This document shows positions 7,316 to 14,425 of a stretch of DNA of 44,489 nt, piece by piece. The stretch's first letter is position 1; the number at the start of each line of letters is the position of its first letter. This DNA comes from Microbacterium resistens NBRC 103078 (lineage in GTDB: Bacteria > Actinomycetota > Actinomycetes > Actinomycetales > Microbacteriaceae). Both the position numbers and the translations under genes were made by a program. The stretch spans positions 1 to 44,489 of the forward strand of contig NZ_BCRA01000046.1 in NCBI RefSeq assembly GCF_001552355.1. Direction: 5' to 3'. The notes beneath the pieces were generated by a model. It searched no databases. It was given only the letters and a program-made list of their open reading frames with translations, and was not told the origin of the DNA.

Positions 7316-8134
7316 TCACTCCCGGACGGCGCCCTCGATCATCCCCTTGATGAAGTGGCGCTGCAGGAAGATGTAGAGCACCACGACCGGCAGCGCCACG
7401 AGCACCGCTCCCGCCGCGAGCAGGGCCGTCCCCTGGGTGTACTGCCCCTGGAAGAAGGCGAGCCCCAGCGGCGCCGTCCGGACCGCGCCGTTCGGCGACA
7501 TGACCAGCGGGATGAGGAACTCGTTCCACGTCCACATGAAGGTCAGCAGCACCAGCGTCAGGATCGCCGGACGCCCGATCGGCACGAGGATCTGCCAGAG
7601 GATGCGCATGCTCCCGGCCCCGTCCAGCCTCGCCGCCTCGATCATCGCCCGGCTCGACGTGCGGAAGTACGTCCGCATCCAGTACGTCCCGAAGGCGATC
7701 GACATCGCGATCTGCGGGAGGGCGACGCCCAGCACGGTGTTCGCCAGCCCCAGCGCCCGCATGTCGAAGAACAGCGGCACGATGAACGCCTCCGTCGGCA
7801 CCATGATCCCGAGCAGGAACAGGTAGAAGAAGAACGTCGCGCCGCGGAAGCGCATCGTGCCCAGGGCGTATCCGGCGAGGATCGACGCCGTCACGGCGAC
7901 GACCACCACGATCGCGGCGACGGCCACGCTCGTGAGCATGTACTGCCCGAACCGGCCGACCTCCCACGCCTCGGCGAAGTTCTCCGGGTGGAACAGGCCT
8001 CCCTCCCGCGCCGCGCTGACGCTCTGGGGGCCGAATGCGGTCGTCAGGATCACGCCCAGCGGCCCCAGCACGATGAGCGCGAACACGACGAGCACCACGT
8101 AGTTGGCGACGCGTTCGAACGCCGAGACCCTCAT
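7316..8134 (-). CDS. Carbohydrate ABC transporter permease, MalG/AraQ-type (CUT1)
   Basis: A 272-residue inner-membrane subunit with six predicted helices. The EAA loop that contacts the ATPase reads EAARLDGAGSMRILWQILVPIGRPA (positions about 180-205). It pairs with the permease encoded upstream, whose stop it overlaps by four bases (ATGA), so translation is coupled. Length and topology are typical of the MalG-like half. The transported sugar cannot be read from the sequence. No ATPase gene is in this operon; the nearest is at 24746-25819 in another operon, or a shared MsmK-like ATPase elsewhere is used. Confidence 0.92.
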   Translation of the reverse strand: MRVSAFERVANYVVLVVFALIVLGPLGVILTTAFGPQSVSAAREGGLFHPENFAEAWEVGRFGQYMLTSVAVAAIVVVVAVTASILAGYALGTMRFRGATFFFYLFLLGIMVPTEAFIVPLFFDMRALGLANTVLGVALPQIAMSIAFGTYWMRTYFRTSSRAMIEAARLDGAGSMRILWQILVPIGRPAILTLVLLTFMWTWNEFLIPLVMSPNGAVRTAPLGLAFFQGQYTQGTALLAAGAVLVALPVVVLYIFLQRHFIKGMIEGAVRE

Positions 8135-9048
8135 CGCTTCTCCCCGATCATGTTGACCACCGCGTTGATCGCGAACACGATCACGGTGAGCACGACGCCG
8201 ACGGCCGCCGCCGCTCCGACCTCTCCCAGCTCGAACGCGCGGCGATAGACCTCGTAGCTCGGCACGGTCGTCGAGGTTCCGGGTCCGCCGCGGGTGGTGA
8301 CGTAGACGAGGTCGAAGGTCTTCAGCGCCGCGACGATCGTCAGCGTCAGCGCGACCGTGATCTCTCCGCGCACCGACGGGAGGGTGATCGCGAAGAACTC
8401 CCGCGCCGCCCCCGCGCCGTCGAGGCGCGCGGCCTCGTAGAGCTCGCGCGGAACGCGGCTCATCCCCGCCATCAGGAGCACCGTGACCAGGCCCGTCGAC
8501 ACCCACGTGCCGATGAGGCCCACGGCGGGCAGCGTCCACGTGTAGTCGCCGAGCCAGGCGCGCGTGAGCCCGCCCAGCCCGATCGCCCGCAGGAACTGGT
8601 TGAGCGGGCCGTCCGGCGCGTAGATCTGGCGCCAGGTGACGGCGACGACGACCATCGCGATGACCTGCGGGAGGAAGATGACGGTCCGGAAGAACCCGAG
8701 CCCGCGCACATTCGAGCGGGTGAGGATCGCCGCGAGGACGAGGCCGATCGCGAGCGGGATGATCGCGAAGAACACGATGAGCACGAGGGCGTGCGCGAAC
8801 GCGTCGCGCAGCTGTCCGTTGCGGGCGATCTCGATGTAGTTGTCGAATCCGACGAACGTCGAGGCCCCCAGCCCGTCCCACTCGAAGAAGGAGAACTGCA
8901 CCGCCCGCCCCAGCGGGAAGAGCAGGAATCCGCCGTACAGCAGCAGCGCCGGCGCGAGGAACGCGTACGGCAGCCACCGCGGTCCGGAACCGCCGGAGGG
9001 GCCGGGGCGCCGTCGGGCGCCCCGGCCGGTCATGACCGCATCAGCCAT
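8131..9048 (-). CDS. Carbohydrate ABC transporter permease, MalF/UgpA-type (CUT1)
   Basis: A 305-residue integral membrane subunit with an Arg/Gly/Pro-rich cytoplasmic N-terminus, six predicted helices and the EAA loop YEAARLDGAGAAREFFAITLPS near residues 210-232. The gene overlaps the end of the binding-protein gene by eight bases and the next permease by four. The start at 9048 has no clear ribosome-binding site, so coupling to the upstream cistron is likely. An internal ATG five codons later is an alternative. Confidence 0.9.
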   Translation of the reverse strand: MADAVMTGRGARRRPGPSGGSGPRWLPYAFLAPALLLYGGFLLFPLGRAVQFSFFEWDGLGASTFVGFDNYIEIARNGQLRDAFAHALVLIVFFAIIPLAIGLVLAAILTRSNVRGLGFFRTVIFLPQVIAMVVVAVTWRQIYAPDGPLNQFLRAIGLGGLTRAWLGDYTWTLPAVGLIGTWVSTGLVTVLLMAGMSRVPRELYEAARLDGAGAAREFFAITLPSVRGEITVALTLTIVAALKTFDLVYVTTRGGPGTSTTVPSYEVYRRAFELGEVGAAAAVGVVLTVIVFAINAVVNMIGEKR

Positions 9049-10399
9049 TCGACGAGACGAACTCCGCGTAGTCGGCCTGCAGGGCGTCCACGAAGGCCTT
9101 CGCGTCGAGCTTCCCGTCGATCAGCCCCTGCAGGGCGTCGCCGAGGGTGTCGCTGAAGGTCGGCGTCGCGTAGTCGAGGTACGGCAGCAGGGCGCCGGTC
9201 TCGGTCACACGGCCGAACTCGGTGAACACGTCCGCCTGCACGCCCGAGGCCGGTGCGAGATCGGCGGTGCCGTTGACCGGCATGTTCCCGGTCTCGGCGA
9301 GGATCTTCATCGCCTCGTCGCTCGTGATGAAGTCGATGTAGGCCGCCGCGACGTCGGTGTTCTCCGCCGCCGAGGTGATCCCGAACGGAAGGCCGGTGCC
9401 GCCGGTCGTCGCGGGCGTTCCCGCCGAGGTGTCGGGGACGAAGAAGCCCACGTCGTCGCCCATGGCGTCCTCGAGGTCCGCGGCCAGCCACGACCCGCCG
9501 ATCAGGAAGAGGCCCTGGCCCTTGCCGAAGTCCTGCCACGCGGCGTCGTAGTCGGTGCCGTTGGGACCGTCGTTGAAGTAGCCCTTCGACGACCAGTCCG
9601 CGAGCTGCTGGGCTGCGGCGACGTTGTCGTCCGTGGTCCAGTCCGCGCCCTCGTTGCCCAGGCCCAGGTCCCGGATCGTGTCGGCGTCGACGTGCTCACC
9701 CTGGATCGGACCGAAGACGTGGATCGCCGGCCACTTGTCGATGTTGCCGAGCACGAGCGGCTTCTGACCCGCGTCGTGGGCCTTCACCAGCGCGTCCTCG
9801 AACGCGGACCAGTCCTTCGGCACCTCCACGCCGAGCTGCGCGAGCCTCGACTTGGAGTAGAAGACCCCTACGATCTCACCGACCTGCGGCAGGCCGTAGA
9901 CGCTGCCGGTGCCGAACTCGACGGCGCCGTCGCCGTACGTGGAGTACTGCAGGACGGACGGGGCGAACCGGTCGTTCCAGCCGTAGAGCTCGGCGTAGTC
10001 GTCGAGTGCACGGAGCTGGCCGCCCTTGACGAAGGCGCCCATCGTGTTGCGACCGTTGTTGGCCTGCACCACGTCGGGGGCGTCATCGCCGGTGAGGGCG
10101 AGGCGCAGGGTCTTGTTGAGGTCGTCGAACGCCTGGGAGTTGCGGTCGATCGTGACGTTCGGGTACTTCTCCTCGAACGCCTTGTTGAGCTTCTCCATCT
10201 GCTCGTTCTGCCCGCCGCGGACCTCCTGGTCCCAGACGGTGAGCGTGACGTCGCCCGCGGCGGCGACGTCGGTGCTGATCTCTCCGCTCGGCGTCGATCC
10301 GCCCGCGGGCGCCCCGGCCCCCGGCGCGCAGGCGGCGGACAGGGCGAGGACGAGAGCGGTGCCGGAGACGGCGGCGACGGTGCGCATGTGTCGCTTCAT
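9041..10399 (-). CDS. ABC transporter sugar-binding lipoprotein (CUT1 family)
   Basis: A 452-residue extracellular solute-binding protein of the family 1 (MalE/UgpB) type. A lipoprotein signal peptide ends in the lipobox LSAAC (Cys 25), so it would be tethered to the outer face of the membrane. The mature part begins VTLTVWDQEVRGGQNEQMEK, a typical CUT1 opening, and later has FLIGGSWLAADLED and the hinge-type GLPFGITSAAENTDVA. A good AAAGGA site precedes the ATG. It is the second gene of the operon kinase, binding protein, permease, permease. Substrate is unknown; the context suggests an oligosaccharide or beta-glycoside. Confidence 0.9.
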   Translation of the reverse strand: MKRHMRTVAAVSGTALVLALSAACAPGAGAPAGGSTPSGEISTDVAAAGDVTLTVWDQEVRGGQNEQMEKLNKAFEEKYPNVTIDRNSQAFDDLNKTLRLALTGDDAPDVVQANNGRNTMGAFVKGGQLRALDDYAELYGWNDRFAPSVLQYSTYGDGAVEFGTGSVYGLPQVGEIVGVFYSKSRLAQLGVEVPKDWSAFEDALVKAHDAGQKPLVLGNIDKWPAIHVFGPIQGEHVDADTIRDLGLGNEGADWTTDDNVAAAQQLADWSSKGYFNDGPNGTDYDAAWQDFGKGQGLFLIGGSWLAADLEDAMGDDVGFFVPDTSAGTPATTGGTGLPFGITSAAENTDVAAAYIDFITSDEAMKILAETGNMPVNGTADLAPASGVQADVFTEFGRVTETGALLPYLDYATPTFSDTLGDALQGLIDGKLDAKAFVDALQADYAEFVSSNG

Positions 10400-10440
10400 C
10401 GGGATTCCTTTCGTGGATGGTGCTGCGTGCGGCGCCGGCC

Positions 10441-11478
10441 TCAGCGAGGCGACGGCAGGGACTCGGGTGCGGACGGATGGTCGGGATGGGGGCCGGTCGG
10501 GATGGCGTCGTCGAGGAAGCCGTACCGGGTGCGCAGCTCCTCGTCGTCCGAGCCGCGCACGTTCTGCCACCACCGGGCGATGTCGGCCCAGCCCGGAGCG
10601 GACAGCGCGCTGCCCCGGCGCGTCACGGCGATGCCGCTCGCGAGCACCGCGAACGCGGCCTGGTCGGCCAGGGGCAGGCCGAGCAGGCCCGCACGGACGA
10701 GGGCGGCGGCGAAGACGTCGCCGGCGCCGGTCGGATCGAGGACGCGCACGGGCAGGGCGGGGACGACGACCTCGGCGCCGGAGGCCGCATCGATCGCGAC
10801 CACTCCGTCGCCGCCGCGCGTGACGACCACGAGGGGGACCCGCTCGGCGAGCGCCCGCGCGGCCGACACCGGGTCGTCCGTGCGGGTGTAGGCCATGGCC
10901 TCGCGCTCGTTCGGGGTGAAGGCGTGGCAGGACTCCAGCGGTGCGAGGTCCTCCTGCCGCCAGCGCTCCGTGGAGTCCCAGCCGATGTCCACGAACAGCT
11001 GCGTGCCCGCGGCGGCCGCACGGCGCCACCAGGGATCGGCCGCGGCCGGATCGAGGGTCTTCAGGTCCGCGATCACGGTCCTCGCCTCCGGTGCGGCGCC
11101 GATCGCCCGCACGGCGTCGTCCAGCCCGGGCGCGTAGGTGATCATGCTGCGGTCGCCGCCGTCGGCGATCGCGACCGTCACGGGCATCGGGAGCTCGGCG
11201 AGGCGCCGGGACGCGGAGAGGTCCACGCCCTCCTGGTCCTGCAGGACCGACCAGCACCACGCGGAGAAGGCGTCGGTCCCGAAGGGCGCCGCGAGCGCGG
11301 TGCGGAGCCCCAGGCGCGCGCCCGCCACCGCGAGGGTGGCGATGCCGCCCGGGCTGATCCCGGCCGTGCCGGCGAACACCTCGGTGCCCTCCTGCGGCGC
11401 CGCGTCCAGCGAGGCGAAGCCGTAATCGAGGAAGACCGGGCCCGCAAGCCCCACGTCCCACCGGAATCGGGTGTCCAC
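10441..11478 (-). CDS. PfkB/ribokinase-family carbohydrate kinase
   Basis: A 345-residue sugar kinase. The GTG at 11478 was chosen because GGGAGGAG precedes it by about eight bases; an ATG seven codons upstream has no site. Family marks are the N-terminal glycine motif SPGGIATLAVAGARLG and the C-terminal DPTGAGDVFAAALVRAG, whose Asp is the catalytic base in the anion hole. It is the first gene of the sugar ABC operon and divergent from deoR-GH4. It would phosphorylate the imported sugar or the sugar released by the GH4 enzyme, and its product may be the DeoR effector. The specific sugar cannot be assigned. Confidence 0.88.
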   Translation of the reverse strand: MDTRFRWDVGLAGPVFLDYGFASLDAAPQEGTEVFAGTAGISPGGIATLAVAGARLGLRTALAAPFGTDAFSAWCWSVLQDQEGVDLSASRRLAELPMPVTVAIADGGDRSMITYAPGLDDAVRAIGAAPEARTVIADLKTLDPAAADPWWRRAAAAGTQLFVDIGWDSTERWRQEDLAPLESCHAFTPNEREAMAYTRTDDPVSAARALAERVPLVVVTRGGDGVVAIDAASGAEVVVPALPVRVLDPTGAGDVFAAALVRAGLLGLPLADQAAFAVLASGIAVTRRGSALSAPGWADIARWWQNVRGSDDEELRTRYGFLDDAIPTGPHPDHPSAPESLPSPR

Positions 11479-11518
11479 CGAGTGCTCCTCCCTCGCCATC
11501 GAAATCAGGGTTTGTCAG

Positions 11519-11577
11519 ATCATACGCGCAACTGCGCATTACTGCACATTGATGCTCAATCATGACTGATATGCTCA
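11519..11577. promoter_or_regulatory. Divergent promoter-operator of the kinase/ABC operon and deoR
   Basis: Hexamers related to TGCNCA lie on a 10-bp register: TGCGCA (11533), TGCACA (11543), TGCTCA (11553) and the weaker TGACTG (11563), with further copies at 11525 and 11572. A -10 TATGAT for the minus-strand kinase operon lies at 11519-11524. A -10 TATGCT for deoR (11570-11575) ends six bases before the deoR ATG. Repressor bound here would block both promoters. Confidence 0.55.
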
Positions 11578-11581
11578 CCGC

Positions 11582-12331
11582 ATGCTCACGACCACACGTC
11601 AGGCCCGCATCCTGGATTCCCTGCGCGCCGACGGCCAGGTGACCGTCGAAGAACTCGCCGACCAGTTCGGCGTCTCCGCCTCGACGATCCGACGCGATCT
11701 GAACGCGTTGAGCGCCGACGGCCTGCTGCGTCGGGTGCGCGGCGGAGGCAGCATCGAGTCCGACCGCGTGCCGTTCGCCGACGTGCAGCACCAGCAGCCC
11801 GAGGAGAAGGCGCGGATCGCGGCACGGGCCGCGGAGATGGTGCGCGACGGCGACATCGTCCTCCTCGACATCGGCACGACCACCGCCCTGCTGGCCCGGG
11901 CGCTCCGCGGCCGGCGGATCACCGTGGTGACGTCCAGCCTCGCCGCCGTCGACCAGCTGCGTGACGACGACGCCGTCGAGCTCATCATCCTCGGCGGCGC
12001 GGTGCGGAAGAACTACAACTCCATGGTCGGCGCGCTCACCGAGCAGGCCCTCGCCCAGATCCGCGCGACCGTCTGCTTCCTCGGCACGAGCGGCATCCGC
12101 GCCGACGGCACGATCATGGACACGACGGGCATGGAGGTGCCGATCAAGCGCGCCATGATCGAGTCCTCCCAGCGCGTCGTCGTCCTCGCAGACGCGACGA
12201 AGCTGCCGGGCGTCGGACTGCTCAGCGTGTGCGGCCCGGAGGCGCTGGACGCGGTGGTGACCGATGCGGATCCGGGGGCGCCGACCGTCCGGACCCTCCA
12301 GGAGGGCGACGTCGAGGTGGTGTTCGCATGA
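11582..12331 (+). CDS. DeoR/GlpR-family transcriptional regulator
   Basis: A 249-residue regulator. Residues 1-57 form the DeoR winged helix (TRQARILDSLRADGQVTVEELADQFGVSASTIRRDLNAL). Residues 75-235 form the DeoR sensor domain, with DIGTTTALLARAL as the phosphosugar-binding loop. The family usually represses and is released by a sugar phosphate. There is no Shine-Dalgarno, and a -10-like TATGCT ends six bases before the ATG, so a leaderless transcript is likely. It overlaps the GH4 gene by four bases (ATGA). Phased repeats overlap its promoter, suggesting autoregulation and control of the divergent kinase/ABC operon. Confidence 0.92.
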   Translation: MLTTTRQARILDSLRADGQVTVEELADQFGVSASTIRRDLNALSADGLLRRVRGGGSIESDRVPFADVQHQQPEEKARIAARAAEMVRDGDIVLLDIGTTTALLARALRGRRITVVTSSLAAVDQLRDDDAVELIILGGAVRKNYNSMVGALTEQALAQIRATVCFLGTSGIRADGTIMDTTGMEVPIKRAMIESSQRVVVLADATKLPGVGLLSVCGPEALDAVVTDADPGAPTVRTLQEGDVEVVFA

Positions 12332-13659
12332 AGCTGACGATCGTCGGCGGCGGCGGCTTCCGCGTGCCCCAGGTCTTCGAGGCGGTCGCCGCGGACGGCG
12401 CACCGACCCGGATCGACGAGCTGTGCCTGTACGACGTGGCACCGGAGCGCCTCGACATCATCCGGGCCGTCATCGACGAGCTCGCTCCGTCCTATCCCTC
12501 CGCGCCGCGGGTCACGACGACCACGGACGTCGTCGAGGCGATGCGCGGCGCGGACTTCGTCTTCTCCGCCGTGCGCATCGGCGGCACCCGCGGGCGGATC
12601 GTGGACGAGCGCACGGCCCTGGACCTCGGCGTGCTCGGACAGGAGACCGTCGGACCCGGCGGCCTCGCCTACGCCCTGCGGACCGTGCCGTTCATGACGG
12701 AGCTCGCCCGAACCATCCGCGACGTGGCCCCGGACGCCTGGGTCATCAACTTCACGAACCCCGCGGGCATCGTCACGGAGGCGATGCGTCAGGTGCTCGG
12801 AGACCGTGTGGTGGGGATCTGCGACACCCCGATCGGCCTCATGCGCCGGGCGGTGGCCGCCTCCGGGGCATCGGCCGGGTCGGACATCACGTTCGACTAC
12901 GTCGGCCTCAACCACCTCGGCTGGCTCCGGTCCGTCTCCGTCGACGGGCGGGATGTGCTCCCGGACGTGCTCGGCTCCGACGCGTCCCTGGAGTCGATCG
13001 AGGAGGCCCGTCTCATGGGCTTCGACTGGGTCCGCACGATCGGGGCGCTGCCGAACGAGTACCTGTACTACTACTACTTCACGCGCGAGGCGGTCGCCTC
13101 GATCCGTGGCGCCGCGGCGACGCGCGGCGAGTACCTCGACGAGCAGCAGTCCGCGTTCTTCGCCGCACCGCCGGCGCAGCCGCTCGAGGAGTGGCAGCGC
13201 GTGCGGCACGCCCGTGAGTCGACCTACATGGCCGAGTCGCGCTCCGAAGGCGAGAGCCGCCATGAGGAGGACGTCGACTCCGGGGGCTACCAGCAGGTGG
13301 CGCTGGACCTCATGGCCGCGATCGCCACGGGGCGCCCCGCGACGATGATCCTCAACGTCCGCAACGGCTCGCTCGTGCCGCAGCTGCCCGAGGACTCCGT
13401 GGTCGAGGTGGGCTGCATCGTGGACGCCGAGGGCGTGCACCCGTGGCCGATCGCCCCGGTGCGCGGCGACATGCTGGGCCTGATGACCCAGGTGAAGTCC
13501 GCCGAGCAGCTCGTGATCGAGGCGGCCACGCGCGGGTCCCGCGAGCTCGCATGGCGCGCGTTCGCCGCCCACCCGCTCGTGGACTCGGTCTCCGTGGCAC
13601 GGAGGCTCGTGGACGGCTACCGCGCCGGCTTCCCGTCCCTGGGCGACCTCCTGCACTGA
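12328..13659 (+). CDS. GH4 family glycosidase, 6-phospho-beta-glucosidase type
   Basis: A 443-residue enzyme of glycoside hydrolase family 4, which needs NAD+ and a divalent metal and works by oxidation, elimination and reduction. Visible parts are the N-terminal Rossmann start MKLTIVGGGGFRVPQV, NFTNPAGIVTEA (141-152), the metal-binding Cys165 in CDTPIGL and His196 in GLNHLGW, and a Tyr-rich EYLYYYYF segment. The CDTPIG/GLNHLGW forms are those of the beta-type (CelF/BglT-like) branch rather than the alpha-galactosidase branch. Translation is coupled to deoR. The neighbouring transporter is ABC-type, not a PTS, so how the expected 6-phospho substrate arises is unclear. Confidence 0.88.
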   Translation: MKLTIVGGGGFRVPQVFEAVAADGAPTRIDELCLYDVAPERLDIIRAVIDELAPSYPSAPRVTTTTDVVEAMRGADFVFSAVRIGGTRGRIVDERTALDLGVLGQETVGPGGLAYALRTVPFMTELARTIRDVAPDAWVINFTNPAGIVTEAMRQVLGDRVVGICDTPIGLMRRAVAASGASAGSDITFDYVGLNHLGWLRSVSVDGRDVLPDVLGSDASLESIEEARLMGFDWVRTIGALPNEYLYYYYFTREAVASIRGAAATRGEYLDEQQSAFFAAPPAQPLEEWQRVRHARESTYMAESRSEGESRHEEDVDSGGYQQVALDLMAAIATGRPATMILNVRNGSLVPQLPEDSVVEVGCIVDAEGVHPWPIAPVRGDMLGLMTQVKSAEQLVIEAATRGSRELAWRAFAAHPLVDSVSVARRLVDGYRAGFPSLGDLLH

Positions 13660-13670
13660 CCCGCACGCCC

Positions 13671-13905
13671 GGCCGTCGAGCGATCGGAGCGAGACGAACG
13701 CCCCCGGTCACCACCCCCGGTCGTTGAGCGAGCGGAGCGAGACGAAACGCGCTACCCCGGACACCACCCCGGTCGTTGAGCGAGCGGAGCGAGACGAAAC
13801 GCGCTACCCCGGACACCACCCCGGTCGTTGAGCGAGCGGAGCGAGACGAAACGCCCCGGGTCACCGCGTTTCGTCTCGTCGCTGCGCTCCTCGCTCAACG
13901 ACCGG
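13671..13905. repeat. Cluster of GGTCGTTGAGCGAGCG repeats with a 52-bp tandem
   Basis: A diverged copy (13672-13700) is followed by three plus-oriented copies starting at 13719, 13771 and 13823. These are spaced exactly 52 bp because the linker (GCGCTACCCCGGACACCACC and two more bases) is duplicated too. A minus-oriented copy (13867-13905) closes the cluster and forms a long hairpin with the third. It fills the whole gap between the GH4 stop and the convergent GIY-YIG gene. Confidence 0.85.
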
Positions 13906-14206
13906 GGTGGGGTCCGTCCGTGCGCCGACGGCCGCGGGCGCTCCAGCCCCGGACCGCGTCGATCCCTCCCGCCATGAAGGCCTCGCGCTTCGCGTGCCCC
14001 CACCCCTGGATGCGCTTCTCCCACGCGAAGGCCTCGTCGATCCTCTCGAATCGCTCGTGCCATGCCAGCGCCACGGGGAGCCGCCGTCGGGTGTACGCGC
14101 TGCCCTCCCCCGCCGCATGCTGAGCGAGACGACGATCGAGGTCCGTGGTGCTGCCGACGTAAAAGGTGCCGTCCGCGCATCGGAGGATGTACGTGAACCC
14201 TGACAT
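13895..14206 (-). CDS. GIY-YIG domain nuclease-like protein (YhbQ/UPF0213 type)
   Basis: A 103-residue protein that is almost entirely one GIY-YIG domain. FTYILRCADGTFYVGSTTDLDRRLAQHAAG gives the YIL and YVG elements and the catalytic Arg. EKRIQGWGHAKREAF carries the conserved Glu. Proteins of this size are stand-alone UPF0213-type nucleases of uncertain role. The C-terminal Pro/Gly/Arg tail and the TGA stop come from the minus-oriented intergenic repeat (13867-13905), so the original end was apparently replaced when the repeat inserted. Flanking repeats lie on both sides, and no operon partner is apparent. Confidence 0.85.
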   Translation of the reverse strand: MSGFTYILRCADGTFYVGSTTDLDRRLAQHAAGEGSAYTRRRLPVALAWHERFERIDEAFAWEKRIQGWGHAKREAFMAGGIDAVRGWSARGRRRTDGPHPGR

Positions 14207-14251
14207 GCCCGCACGCTACCCACCGTCCCGGACATCTGTGCCGGGTCACCA

Positions 14252-14393
14252 CGTTTCGACTCGTCGCTGCGCTCCTCGCTCAACGACCGAACACCCCCGG
14301 CCGTTGAGCGAGCGAAGCGAGACGAAACGCCCCCACCCCGCGAAACCAGGGCACCACGTCTCGACTCGTCGCTGCGCTCCTCGCTCAACGACC
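14252..14393. repeat. Three copies of the GGTCGTTGAGCGAGCG repeat
   Basis: A minus-oriented copy (14252-14290), a plus-oriented copy (14299-14330) and another minus-oriented copy (14357-14393) alternate in the 219-bp gap between the GIY-YIG start and the iolD stop. Adjacent opposite copies can form long hairpins, which could terminate the iol operon transcript arriving from the right. Confidence 0.8.
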
Positions 14394-14425
14394 GAGGACC
14401 ACCGATCCGCGCGGGACGAAACGCC

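Noticed and set aside
9041..12442. Minus-strand frame of 1133 codons that would extend the sugar-binding protein upstream
   Set aside because: The extra N-terminal part is antisense to the kinase and DeoR genes and has no domain; the lipoprotein signal and ribosome-binding site place the real start at 10399.
12013..13656. Minus-strand frame of 547 codons opposite the GH4 gene
   Set aside because: It is a shadow frame; the plus strand has the full GH4 motif set and coupled translation with deoR.
13671..13905. Possible CRISPR array (three units at 52-bp spacing)
   Set aside because: The spacers are identical copies of the linker, the repeat occurs singly all over the window, and no cas gene is present.
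13776..14388. Short frames encoding [11 protein letters not shown] or AERSETKR-like peptides
   Set aside because: They are translations of the dispersed intergenic repeat in different frames and are not genes.
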